A stretch of 64,000 nucleotides of DNA, taken from Microcebus murinus (lineage: Eukaryota > Chordata > Mammalia > Primates > Cheirogaleidae). The DNA is taken from the NCBI RefSeq assembly GCF_040939455.1, contig NC_134116.1, positions 45,771,400 to 45,835,399 of the forward strand, read 5' to 3'. Shown here piece after piece: positions 24,223-35,640 of this stretch (positions are counted from its first letter, which is position 1; each line of letters starts with the position of its first letter). The position numbers and the translations under genes were made by a program. Below the pieces are notes generated by a model that saw nothing but the letters and a program-made list of their open reading frames with translations, did not search any database and was not told the origin of the DNA.

Positions 24223-26950
24223 TCAGTTCTGAAATTTTAAAAACTGATAAACTCTATTTCATCAAAATGTGTCACTTAAGGCTGAAAACCTAAGGTCCAC
24301 ATACTCTTATAGAAATACACACAAACACATCATTCTCAATCATTAGGTGATATTTCTGAATTTAATAAAGTGGCAGGGTATGTTGGATAAGACTAATTTA
24401 AAAATAATCTTGCATATTCTCTCTTTTTTGATCAGCTCAATAAAAACCTGATTCTACTGACATTTCTGAGGTAGCTGATAATTTATTTTTTTCCTTTGGA
24501 GATATCAAAAATAAAAGAAATCTTATTAACAATGCTATAAAAGTAAAGATTAAGAGTTAGCTTATAGGCTTCACGATATGTTACACATCAAATTGGTGAT
24601 TAACTACTTTATCTCTATTGATGTCTAGAAAGGAGTGAATATGTTTAACAGGGAAGATAAATAATTCATTTATAAACTGTCACAAAGTATTGCTATGCAA
24701 AGGAATTTGCTGTTGAGGAAGTTTTGGCCTAAGGTTTGTGAAATCAGCATCTTCTATTATAATTACTTAAAAGTCTGCCTTTAAGCAGGGGATATCTTTA
24801 ATAATTCTCAGAGCATTTTCAACCTCATAAAATTTTAATTAACAATTAACATTGTTCATAGATCACTACTATTGCTTAGCACTGTGAGGAAATCAGAAGG
24901 CAGATATACCATTATTTCCCCCATCAATGAATTTTCAATCTAGTTGGGAGAAAACAAAAATAAAAACTTGCAAATGTACTGAACTTCCCCTAAGAGGAGA
25001 AAATGTCATCAAAGTAAGCATTGAGGTAGCTCAGTTAGGGGATTTGTTATTCAATACAGGAAGAGCTGGAAATTTTCATGATGCATATGACACATGAATG
25101 GATATATATATGGAAACGTGCTTGTGGCCTCTGGGACACCAACTGACCCTTGAAGGAGTCAGTAATTAAATGAAAACAGGCCAGGCACAAAACATCTTCT
25201 TAGCCTGTGATTCTAATGCAAGCAAACATGGATTGGTTTTAGCAAAATGTGTTAGCTTTGTGGATGCAAAGTCACTGAGTACACCAAAGGGAACCTAAAA
25301 GTGAGAAATTAGTTTGAACTTTTAAAATGTGGCCAGATTATAGAGGGCAAAGAAAGACTCATAGAGAAGTTTAAATTAAATATCCAAGGAAGTAAGTAAT
25401 CATTGGAGGTTTGTGAGAGAAATAGTTTTAAGTAATGAATATGTGTTTAAACAAAATACAACTGTTTGCTTTTGAGAGGATGGGAATATGGGTCAGATGG
25501 GAAGAAATTTTAAGGTTATTCTAAAGAGCACTTTTAGATGTAAAAATGGCTAAAATTTGAGTTTATATGAAATAGTGCATGTTAGCCACATTTTTTCACA
25601 TTTTTTGTCCATTCTGATGTTTCCTATGGTTTGTTGTCTTAGGTCTTTGCCGTCAAAGTCTGCCCGTCTTACCAGACATTTTTTCACATGCAAGAAATAA
25701 GTAGAATATTATTAAGGCAAATAGATATTAATATAAAAATCCCATAATTATTGGGCATTTAAAAATGCTAGTTGTGCTAACTTGGGTTTTAGCAATGACC
25801 TACAATTATTTAGTTATTTTAATTGTTGACTAAGCAAACTTGCAGATATGTTTTCTTCATTTTCTTCTACATTTTTTTTTCTGATGATTCTCTGCTTTTG
25901 AAAATGCTTTATGCCTGGGGCATTCTTACCTATCCACTTAACCTCATTGGTAAAATCAATTCCTAATTTCCAAACTATCACTTATCTCTTGGCTGTTTAA
26001 TCAAGGGGGGAAAAACAACAATAAAACTCAACTTATTTTTTAACCATTTTGCTTATTTTGCTTTTCAGTAAAAGGCTGATATCCACTTTACACAATAAGA
26101 AAAGAGTCTACTTAGGAAATCCTGGATAAAATATATGTTCTAGATTTCCTGCTGGTAAAAAAAATAAAAGATAAATTCTATGATGACTTTCTTCCCCCAG
26201 AATGTTGGTGCCCATGTGATTCAATTTGCAATTTAGATTTAGGTTTATACCTTAGAAATTTAGAAAATAGTTCAGCTGGTAGGAACCTAACATTGTCTTT
26301 GGATGCAAATGGCTTCTTTATTTACTTAAATTTCACAATTCTTGCAGCTGGCCAAGTGTGTCTTTAGTAAGACACTTTAGTTAAAATATTCTTTAAAATT
26401 AATACATTTAGTTTTTTTTTAATGTGGCAAAAAGTATTTCCACATGATTTCATATAGAAAAAATAACAAGTGTTTATACAGAAACATTTTATGTAACCAC
26501 TTAGTGTATTTATTTTTAATATGTTACAAGTAGATTTTTGCTTATTTCATGGAGTTTTAGCATTTACATGTTCTTCAACATTGTACATAAAATTGTTCTA
26601 CTGCTCATAGGTTACCACAAACATAAACCTTTTCTTAGAATAAAAATCAATAATAATATGTGTTCCTTGGAAGACTTGATAAAAAATGAAACATAATGGT
26701 TATATCTGTTTATTCACACATTTCTTTTGGTCTATCTATTTATCTATCTAGCTATGATTTTGGATATAAATACAAACTGAAGAAAGAAGAGATAAATCTT
26801 ACCTCCATAAAAAATTTGATTTCTTTTGTGTTATTCAAAAAAAGATGGAGAATAATGTCTTTGAATTGCCTAACTTAATATACTTTTTTATGAGAAACTG
26901 ACATCACTAATGCACTTTTTCTCTAAGGAGATAAACTAAAAGTTTTAACT
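24223..26950. other. Intronic DNA, possible reverse L2 relic
   Basis: Mostly AT-rich and unrecognised. A weak reverse L2 resemblance is seen at about 25190-25480 ('gtggccagattatagagggc', 'tcattggaggtttgtgagag'). No gene. Confidence 0.35.
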
Positions 26951-27260
26951 GGTTGGGCACAGGAGCTTGTGCCTATAATCCCAGGACAGCACTTTGGGAG
27001 GCTGAGACAGAAGGGTAGCTTGAGGCTGGGAGTTCAAGTCCAACCTGGGCAACATAGCAAGCCCCATTTCTCTCTAAAAAAAAAAAAAAGAGCCAGGTGT
27101 GGTTGCACACACCTGTAGTACTACTGTAGTCCTACTTGTACTTGGGAGGTTGAGCTAGAGTTATCACTTGATCCCAGGAGTTTGAGGCTGTAGGTAGTTT
27201 TGATTGCATCACTGCACCCTATCCCTGACAATAGAGTGAGACCCTGTCTCAGAAAAAAAA
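26951..27260 (+). mobile_element. Old Alu-type SINE next to the PCDH9 acceptor
   Basis: Diverged dimeric Alu: 'ggttgggcacaggagcttgt', 'gcactttgggaggctgagac', an A14 linker at about 27077-27090, right arm ending 'gagtgagaccctgtctcaga' and a short A tail to 27260. It has a local duplication in the right arm ('tagtactactgtagtcctac'). The tail ends only about 47 bases before the exon. Confidence 0.9.
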
Positions 27261-27307
27261 TTTAACCATTTTCTTTTCTTGTTTTCCCTGTCTCTTGTCC
27301 TCTACAG
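27261..27307 (+). promoter_or_regulatory. 3' splice site of PCDH9 last exon
   Basis: Long polypyrimidine tract ('ttttcttttcttgttttccctg', in parts) followed by CTCTACAG, with AG at 27306-27307. No other AG occurs back to 27251-27252 inside the Alu tail, so the branch point should lie within this window. TTTAAC at 27261-27266 (branch A about 27265, 42 nt from the acceptor) is the best candidate, directly abutting the Alu tail. The intron is phase 1: the exon supplies the last two bases of a split codon. Confidence 0.85.
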
Positions 27308-27681
27308 ATGGGCCTCTGGGTCCCCGAGGATTAGCTGAAGCTACAGAGATGTGCACCCAAGAGTGCTTGGTTTTGGGTCACTCAGATAATTGCTGGATGC
27401 CTCCTGGCTTGGGTCCATATCAACACCCAAAATCTCCTCTCTCAACCTTTGCACCCCAGAAAGAATGGGTCAAGAAGGACAAGCTCGTGAATGGGCACAC
27501 CCTGACCAGAGCCTGGAAAGAAGACAGCAACAGGAACCAGTTCAATGACCGTAAGCAGTATGGCTCCAACGAAGGCCATTTCAACAATGGCAGCCACATG
27601 ACAGACATTCCTCTGGCCAATCTGAAGTCTTATAAGCAAGCAGGAGGTGCTATTGAGAGCCCTAAGGAGCACCAACTCTAA
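27308..27681 (+). CDS. Protocadherin-9, terminal coding exon (partial)
   Basis: This is the last exon of PCDH9, a delta-1 protocadherin: a neuronal single-pass membrane protein whose cadherin repeats mediate homophilic adhesion. The exon encodes only the C-terminal part of the cytoplasmic tail: 123 complete codons plus two bases of a split codon, starting '[19 protein letters not shown]' and ending 'ESPKEHQL' with TAA at 27679-27681. I recognise the sequence as the PCDH9 C-terminus; the '[15 protein letters not shown]' block is of the type shared by delta-1 tails. No signal peptide, cadherin repeat or membrane segment is in this exon; those lie upstream, outside the window. The frame is open and undamaged. 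The upstream TTG-initiated extension of the frame is intronic, because CTCTACAG precedes 27308. High confidence in identity; full length cannot be judged here. Confidence 0.95.
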
Positions 27682-28194
27682 GAAAAGGCTATATGGGACC
27701 TAATAACTTTAATCTAAATAGACATGCTAATATCGTGTGTGTCAGAGCTTTATGTATTCAATAGATCTCTACAACTATGCCCCTTCTAGCAGGGATATCC
27801 ATAATTTTGTGTTAGCACTATGGAGGATATAATGTTTTGCAACATAAGAGAGAAAATAGTTCTACTAGCCATGTGATCTTGTTTACTAGAATTGATTAAA
27901 CTTTCCGGAGATCTCTCCATTGTGCAAATTTTTTTATTATTGCATTTTATTTTGACCCTGGACTGCTGCTATGAACAATAGAATATGCATTTGGAGAGTA
28001 AGAAAGTTACATGGATTAGAGTGACTGACAAACATATCCAGTTAGAAAATTGTGCTCTTTTTGTCATTGATTTGTGCTGGGACCGCTATACTTGACATTA
28101 TACTTCAAACAAAACTTAAAAAGATAAGCATTAAACCTATTGTGCTGTTAACAACGTTAGTGGACACTTGTAAGTCAATCAGTGTTAAAGTATT

Positions 28195-28202
28195 TGTAAA
28201 TA
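28195..28202 (+). promoter_or_regulatory. Pumilio response element candidate
   Basis: TGTAAATA, an exact fit to the PUF-protein consensus TGTANATA, on the transcribed strand about 510 nt after the stop codon. Such elements in mRNA usually promote decay or repression. An 8-mer can occur by chance in AT-rich DNA. Confidence 0.45.
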
Positions 28203-28463
28203 GAAGCAAGCTATTATTAACAACTTTTGTGTACTTATAATGTTCACCTAAAAATGTTGTAGCATAATTCTGTGTTTTATGGTTGCTTCTTTCCTTTTTT
28301 TTTTTAATTTACCTCTTTGTTGTTTTTTCTTTTAGTGAGGTGTTTCTGCGTTTGTAGTCTGTCTTGACACACATTGTTCAAAAGATCTCAAACACTTGTG
28401 TTTAAAAAAAAGGTTCTGAAATCTTTTTTGTATGATAGCTTATGATGCTGGAATTCTGTAAAA

Positions 28464-28469
28464 AATAAA
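28464..28469 (+). terminator. Possible proximal poly(A) signal
   Basis: AATAAA followed by purine-rich sequence ('gatgaaagaaaaaaatgaaa') without a GU-rich downstream element. Weak candidate. Confidence 0.3.
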
Positions 28470-28896
28470 GATGAAAGAAAAAAATGAAAACCTTGTACCA
28501 AAAGGGACCTCTGTAAAAGCTTGGAAATTCAGAACCTATTTTTTGATATTCTTATTTTCAAAGTAGGCAAAAGCAAAGTCACTTAATTAGTACCATTAAG
28601 TGAAAGAGTAATGGGAAAGTGTTATCTGTTAAAAGTGATATAATATTCTGTACTTGTCACTTATGCAAAACTAATGTCTCAAAATTAGCATATATGGCAG
28701 AAAAATCACTATTCAAAAATAGTTTAAATTTGGCAAATGTGTGTCTGCAACTTTGTTGAAATGGCAGTTTGTGTTAATTCTCATATACAATACTGTTGTT
28801 GTAACACAAGTGTTATTAGACCATAGCCACAAAATATTTAATGTGTTGTGCCTTCATGCTGTAACAGAACATTCTCCAGGTAGGGTAGTTGGGGTA

Positions 28897-28902
28897 AATA
28901 AA
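28897..28902 (+). terminator. Possible intermediate poly(A) signal
   Basis: AATAAA followed about 25-40 nt later by 'tgctgtttaactgtttgtta', a U/GU-rich stretch that could act as downstream element. Moderate candidate for an alternative 3' end. Confidence 0.4.
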
Positions 28903-29265
28903 GGGATAAATCTCTAATTATTGCTGTTTAACTGTTTGTTATCATAGTTGGTCAATGCCTGGCAGGTACCAGCATATTGTCACTTAGGTCAAACCAACAG
29001 AGTGACAACTAATGTTAATAAGATCTCAGTTGCACGTGCAAACAAATCCAAATTTGAACATTCTTAGGAGGTTTTTGTTAAGGCATGACAGATGATTTAA
29101 ACAAATAAATAGCATGCAACACAATGTCTTTATTGAAAGAAGTGAAAGTTATCTTAATGCCACGGTTCACCATCAGTTTAAAAGTAAAAAAAAAAAAAAA
29201 GTAAAAAAAAAAAAGGTTTGCTAATCTGATAGTTAATTTGTTCTTACCAAAAAATAAAATTACTT

Positions 29266-29273
29266 TGTAAATA
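29266..29273 (+). promoter_or_regulatory. Second Pumilio response element candidate
   Basis: Second exact TGTAAATA in the predicted UTR. It would be retained only in the longest isoform, since it lies beyond the AATAAA signals at 28464 and 28897. Confidence 0.4.
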
Positions 29274-29453
29274 GCAGTTCACATTTTTCCACAGTATAAT
29301 GGAAAATAATGGGTAGGGGTGCATTGCTTATTGAAGTACACTTTTGTCGGTTTGTGAGGGGTGTTTGATGACTTTGACAGAATAAATATCTAAACAATTA
29401 TCCTTGTTACTGCTTTGCCAGTTCTACGTTATTTACAGTTATTCAGCTCTTGC

Positions 29454-29459
29454 AATAAA
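29454..29459 (+). terminator. Best distal poly(A) signal of PCDH9
   Basis: AATAAA in 'tgcaataaatgttctgaatt' followed about 20 nt later by GU-rich 'ttgtagtgtgtc', the classical arrangement. Predicted cleavage near 29472-29478. Confidence 0.55.
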
Positions 29460-29479
29460 TGTTCTGAATTCCTGATTGT

Positions 29480-30055
29480 AGTGTGTCAATTCTTGGTCAC
29501 CATTCAAAGTGGTTATTTAAACTCTAATTGTTGAGGTAGTATATGTTGGTAAAAAATATTTATTTATAAATTAAGGAAGAATTGTTGTGGTTTAATACCT
29601 ATGTTCTGGAAATACAGTTCCAAGTTAAAAGTTCAATTACCCTAATGGACTACAAAACTCTTTTTTTTTAGGGAAATTCATGGAGAAAGCTTGTTTACTT
29701 TCTAGTCAAGATTCATACAAGTTTCATCAAAGTGAAATTCCAAGTCAAAGACTGGGCAGGTGACATTAATTAGTTATTTTCTTAATTCTGTGTCTCTTTA
29801 ATAAGATTTCATTACACAAACTCTCACTTATTTCATTGTTGGCCAAGGCAAAAGAACAATCTGGGACAATGGCCTTAACATCAGAACCAAAACTTCATCT
29901 GTATTTCTTTTATAGTAGGAAAATGGGCACAGAAAAATGTCAAGGATATTAGGACACACTCAAACATATACCATGTGCTTATGCTCATCATAGAACAACT
30001 GCAGCAATGTCACTCATGTTGGAGTTTCAGACTAGAGAAGGAGACCTCACTTTTG
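29480..30055. other. Start of downstream intergenic region
   Basis: AT-rich sequence after the predicted PCDH9 end. Nothing recognised. Confidence 0.4.
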
Positions 30056-30258
30056 TAGGGGTGGGGAACCTGTGGCCTTCTGATTTCAAGATTGGTCTTT
30101 TTCAAGCACCAAAGGAGGCAAGAAAAACTTCATCTTTCTCAGCTGCACCCCTTTTAATAAAAAGATCTGTTCTGTAAAATTTGGATGCAGTCAAAAGGCT
30201 CCTTTTAAGGAACTAGCAAGCTACAAGTGGCCTTAAGGCAGCAGCTTCCCCACCCCTT
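30056..30258. mobile_element. hAT-like MITE candidate (about 203 bp)
   Basis: Inverted termini: the left begins TAGGGGTGGGGAACCTGTGG and the right, read on the minus strand, begins AAGGGGTGGGGAAGCTGCTG. About 12 bp match closely, with further GGCC agreement inside. The interior shows no coding capacity. G-rich termini of this sort are seen in hAT non-autonomous elements. I do not see a convincing 8-bp target duplication, so class assignment is tentative. Confidence 0.5.
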
Positions 30259-32374
30259 CGAGAGCTTGTGAAATGAGATTCACGAATTAGAGGCACAGAG
30301 GTAAAAATATTTGTTTGGGTCACTGGCTGAATATGACATCCTAACACTTCATCGCTGATCCAGCAGACCTATCCACTAGTCTGAGACACACTGTGGCACC
30401 ACTCTCTCTTCCCTCACAGGGGCAGAGCCTGTCCCCAAGATACAGACAGGGAACAGGTCCTGAAAAGAGGCTACTCTGAGAAACAAAAATTAGAATCTAT
30501 ACCTACACAGTCCTTTCCTCCATTTCTTACCAATCAGGCAAGTCATTCCCCTCTGCCTTGAAGAGTAAAGAGTGAGAGAAACTAAAATAGATTCTCCCAT
30601 ATTTTTCCTTCCCATTAAGAATAGAGGAGAAATTTCTTCTCTCTATGAACAAAATGGGAGTTTGGAAAAGGAACTCCCTTTCCCCATCCCTACCATATTT
30701 CTCCTAATATATACAACAATTTCTACTCTTATAAAGGCATTCAGTTGTAAGATCTGTGAAATTTTAAGAGTAATAACACCACAAACCAAATCGAAGAATT
30801 TACTCATCAAGTAAATAATACATTTATAATGACCATTTCTTAAGTATTACCCACTCTGCTTTATTGTGTAAACATTGAGTATGAAGAATCATCATTTACC
30901 TTGAAATAAATGTCATTTCCATTACCTAAAAGAGCACATCTATATGAAGCGTATAATGACTTCTAGAGCAATTATCAAATATTATTATGCTATATACTAA
31001 CAATTTTCTGAGGCAGGTAGAGAAATAAACTTTATAAAGCTGAAGATGACCTATTTGAATGAGCATCAACACACATACTCTAACATAAAATATATATTTA
31101 AATAATGGTTATTCATTAGTAGACAATTAAGTAGTCATTTTGCTGCACTGATGCTATTCAGCAAATCTCATTCAGGATCCCATCATTCCCATTCCGTAGC
31201 TAAAGCTAGAAATGCAGCTGAGGCCCAGGGCCATTCCAGTATTTATTAAACTGCTGGATAGAAGCCAGGAATGGTTAATTATTATTAGTGAAGAGTTTGG
31301 GCAGTTAGGGATGAAAGGGATGCCTTGTCGATCTCATTTCTAATGTGGATATCAGGCTGTTACTTTGTATGAGGGCAAACCAAACTATGAAAAGAGGGGT
31401 GGTGTTGTAAGTATAAAAATGCCTCATTGTTCTGCTTTGTTTTAAACAGAGCTGATCTTCCCTCACCAAAGGAAGCTCCTTCATTGGTTCTTTTGAGAGA
31501 GAGTGCTTTAAAATTCTACCAGTGTTCTTAAAGGCACAGTGATCACATAATGAATTCTCTATACACTGTTCTTCCCCTTTCACAACTACCAATCTAAATT
31601 TTAGATTATGCACCAATGAAGCTATACACTGTTAAAAAAAGTAAAATTAATCTCTTAGTACTAAAATATCTTTGTAAGGTATATACTCCTAAATCATGAT
31701 TATCATAATGATATTTCCATTCATATTTAGTTCACTGAAAGTATAAATTAATGGTTATTCTAAAGATAGAAGTTTTTTATTATCTTGATGCTACCACCAT
31801 CTACTTTTAAATATAAAATAAAGACTATATTTTCTACTTCCATATATGCATTTTTATTTCTTAGAATTCTTAAATGTTTCATCATAGTGAAATGAGTTCT
31901 GTCCATATTTTTGTTACCTTAACATCTAACATTGTTTTTGAAGCTTTATAGTAAAAACCTCTTATTTTTAAATAAAGTCTTTCATTTTTAGTCTCATACC
32001 TTTTTCTTTTTAATACCCTATGCTTATGTTCTTATTAGCATATGCATAGCACAATTATTATTGGACTCATTCAATGTCATATATTTAAGGCCCACATATT
32101 TGCAAATATGTTGAGCAGCAGTGATTTTCAAATAAATTACAGTGCTATTTAAATTCAAGCATTGCATTTTATGGATGTTTGTAGGTTTTCTTAAAGAGTT
32201 TTTCTTTTTTTATTTATCACTTATTTACCTCTAAATTCATCATTAGTTTTTGTTTTTTTATCATTGACATAATCCTGAATAATAATACCCAACAAAAATA
32301 ATAAAAATGTTTACCATGGAACTATAACACAGTCAAGGTTTCCTACAATGTAATATTAAGTGATGTTTCTCTTT
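30259..32374. other. Intergenic DNA without recognised element
   Basis: AT-rich. The 103-codon minus frame at 31305-31616 and the 80-codon frame at 30572-30814 have no recognisable motifs. No gene called. Confidence 0.4.
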
Positions 32375-32936
32375 CTGGCTGTAAAATCATCCTATCTAAC
32401 TGTGACTCAATAGCTCTTCTTGTGAATTTGAGCTAAGTATCATCACCTCTTTTCTAGATTATTAAATAAGTCCCCTAACTGCTCTCCTTCTATTTGGTAC
32501 CTTTTCAACCTCCCCCCGCCCCCCATTTAGTCTATTTTAAGCATGCCCGAGTCATCCTTCTAAAATAAGGCTAGGCTAGATGTCATGCTCCTCCTCATAG
32601 TGCTCCAAGACTCATTTGTTTTTATCAGAATAAAAGTCAAAGCCCTTATGATGTCCTACAAGATTTATAAAGTCTGAATGCCTCTCTTCTTTTTAATCTC
32701 ATCTCCATGACCCACCTTGCTCACTCCATCTGTCACACTGGCTCCTCACTACTCCCCAGACATCCAAGAATGTGCCTGCCTCAGGCTATTTGCACCAACT
32801 TTTCCTTTCCTGGAAATAGGCTTCTCAGATATCTGCAAAGCACCTCCTCCCCACCTTCAGGTTTTAGCTTGAATATAATCTTCACCATTAGGCCCACAGG
32901 GTGTTTCCACCATTCCTTTTATTGTGGAGAGAGATA
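32375..32936 (+). repeat. L2 LINE, 5' portion of a split copy
   Basis: L2 wording in order: 'taactgctctccttctattt', 'gccctta(t)gatgtcctacaag', 'tgctcactccatctgtcaca', 'aatgtgcctgcctcaggctatttgcacc', 'ccttcaggttttagcttgaa'. It stops abruptly at about 32936, where a reverse L1 begins, and resumes at 35365. Confidence 0.8.
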
Positions 32937-35364
32937 GTTAATAGATAGATATGTTAGCCATTTTAATCATTTTAACCATTAGTGTACAACAGAATCTATA
33001 CCAATAAAACAGTACATTTTCATTCTTCTCAATCCTCAACCTCTGGTAACTTCTAATCTACTTTATGTCTCTATGCATTAGCATATTTTAGATATTTCAT
33101 TTCTATAGAAACATATAATATTTGTCCTTTTGTGTTTGGCTTAGTCACTTAATATAATGTTCGTTCTCAATGTTCATCCATGTTTTGTTAACATTAATTT
33201 ATACATAGTGTAATGTAAGTGAATATGTTGTAACATGAATCAGAACTTCATTCCTTTTCATGGCTGAATTATATATATGTGTGTGTGTGTATGTGTGTGT
33301 ACATATAATTCTATTTTGTTTATCCACTCAGCTTTTAATATGCACCAGATTTGTTACTACCTTTCAACCATTATGAATAATGCTTCAGTGGTGTACAAGT
33401 ATCTGTTTGAATCCCTGTTCTCAAATTTTTGGAGTCTATGCCTTGGAATAGAATTTCTGGGTCATATGACAATTCTATGTTTAGCTTTTTGAGGAATTTT
33501 TAAGTTGTTTTCCACTGTGGCTTTGCTATTTTACATTACTACCAGCAATGTGTGAGGCGTTCAATTTCTCCATACCCTCACCAACACTTATTTTTCTTTT
33601 CTTTTTTTTAAAATAGCTATCCTAGTGACTGTGAGTGCGATTGTGGTTTTGATTTGTATTTCCCTAATGACTAAGAATATTTGACATCATTTCATATACT
33701 TATTAGCCACATGTGTATCTTATTTGGAGAAATATCTGTTCAAGACCCTTGCCCATGTTTAGTTGTGTTGTATTTTTGTTGTTGGGTTTTAGGAGTTCTT
33801 TGTAAATTCTGGATATTAAACCTATATTAGTTATATGGTTTACAAATATTTTTTCTCATTCTATACATTATCTTTTCAGTTTCTTGATAATGTCCATTGA
33901 TGCATAAAAGTTTTTAATTTTCATGAAGTCCACTTTATTTTTTTTTCTTTTGTTGCTCATGATTTTGGTGTCATATCTAAGAATTCATTGCCAAATCCAG
34001 GATCATTAAGATTTACTGCTATGTTTTCTTCTAAATGTCATAAATTTTTGATCTTACATTAAGGCTGTGGATCCATGTTGTGCTAATATTAATTTGCACA
34101 TAGTATTAGGTAAGGGTCCAGTGTTATTCTTTTGCATGTGGATTTTGTCAAGGGCCTTTTCCACATCAATTGAGATGACTATTTTTCTCCCTTTGTGCTG
34201 TGTGACATGGGTCGATTTTCTTAAGTCAAACCACCCTTGCATTCCTGGTATAAATCACACCTGGTAATGGTTTAATGTATAATTTTAATATGATGTTGGA
34301 TTTGGTTGTTAGTATTTTGTTGAGGATTTCTTCTTCTATATTCATAAGGGATATTTGCTTTTAATTTTCTTTTCTTGTTATATCTATATGTAGTTTTTGT
34401 ATCAGGGTATTGCTGGCAACACAATATGAGATAAAATATATTCCCTCCTCTTCTGTTTTTTGGAGAATATTGAGAAATATTGGCATTAGGTGTTGTTGTT
34501 GTTGTTGTTTTTGGGGGGGTTGTTTGTTTGTTTTTTGAATGTTTGGAATAATTCACCAGTGAAGCTATCTGGCTATCTGTTCCTGGACTTTTCTTTTAGA
34601 GGATGGTTTTTGATTACTGATTCAATCTCTCTTGATAGATTGGTTGACATTTTATATTTCTTCTTGAATCAGTTTAGGTAACATATATGCTTGTAGTAAT
34701 TAGTGTATTTTATCTATATTATCTAATGGCTCGATACTCAGTTGTTTATATTAGTCCCCTATAATCCTTTTTATTTCTGTAAGGTCAGTATTAATGTCCC
34801 CACTTTTGTTTCTGATTTTCATTATTTATGTCATTTGTCTTTTCTTTTTAGGTCTAGCTAAATTTTGTCAATTTTATTGATTTATTCAAAGAAACAACTT
34901 TTGGTTGATTCTCCTTATAGATTTTCTGTTTTCTGAATATTTATTTCTGCTCTTATCTTTATTATTACCTTCCTTCTGCTAACTTTGGATTTAACTTACT
35001 TTTCTTTTTCTACTTCCTCAAGGTGCAACATTGGCTTATTGATTTGTGATCTTTCTTATTTTTTTAATATAAATATTTACAGCTATAAAATTCCATCTGG
35101 GTGCTGACTTCACTTTACTCCATAGGTTTGGTATATTGTGTTTCTATTTTCACTCATCCCTAACTATTTTCTGGTTTGTTTTGTGATTTCTTCTTTGACA
35201 CATTGGTTGTTTAAGAGTATGTAGCTTTATTTCCACATATTTGTGAATTTTCCATTTATCCTTCTATTATTGATTTCTAGTTTCATCCCATTGTGGTCAT
35301 AAAAGATAAGTTGTATGATTTCAGACTATCTAAATTTATTGAGTCTTGTTTTATGGCTTAACAC
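32937..35364 (-). mobile_element. Old L1 (L1M-type) inserted into an L2
   Basis: About 2.4 kb of reverse-oriented L1. The left part is 3' UTR and distal ORF2-like ('gtttatccactcagctttta', 'tttctgggtcatatgacaat', 'ccctcaccaacacttatttt'). The right part matches more central ORF2 ('tgtcaagggccttttccaca' is the complement of the reverse-transcriptase region; residual peptide '[15 protein letters not shown]'). Riddled with stops and indels. It predates the lemur-type L1 tails. A (GT)n run at about 33278-33302 is internal. Confidence 0.85.
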
Positions 35365-35640
35365 ATCTGACCACTGCCTTTTAAAATTGGAATAATTCCT
35401 CCTTCAGCATTTCCAATCCTATTTACAACTTGTTCCACATTTTTTTCTTCATAGCACTGACCACCTTCAGACATAACTATAATTTACTTATTTATAATGT
35501 CTGTTGTTCATTGTCTGTCTCTCCCCCACCATCCTAGAAGACAAGCTCTGGTTCACGGATGTATTTCCAGCCCCTAGAATCATGCCTGGCACCAAGTAGG
35601 TGCTCAATATTTAGCAAATGAGTGGATAAATGAACTACTA
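35365..35640 (+). repeat. L2 LINE, 3' portion of the split copy
   Basis: Continues the L2 of 32375-32936: 'ctgaccactgccttttaaaa', 'ttatttataatgtctgttgt', 'cctagaatcatgcctggcac', 'aagtaggtgctcaatattta'. Collinear with the left part, so both halves are one element split by the L1. Confidence 0.8.

Larger units (their letters stand above)
27682..29475 (+). other. PCDH9 3' UTR (predicted)
   Basis: The sequence after the stop codon is free of recognised transposons for about 1.8 kb, unlike both flanks, which is what a constrained 3' UTR looks like. It holds three notable AATAAA signals (28464, 28897, 29454), two Pumilio-type TGTAAATA motifs and A-rich runs at about 29188-29215. The 3' boundary is inferred from the last signal and is not proven; shorter isoforms ending near 28.5 or 28.9 kb are possible. 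Confidence 0.6.

Noticed and set aside
27295..27307. Upstream extension of the PCDH9 frame (TTG start)
   Set aside because: These bases are the pyrimidine tract and AG of the 3' splice site, not coding sequence.
29532..29549. TGAGGTAGTA, identical to the first ten bases of let-7, just past the PCDH9 UTR
   Set aside because: The rest of the mature let-7 sequence does not follow and there is no complementary arm for a hairpin, so it is a chance match.
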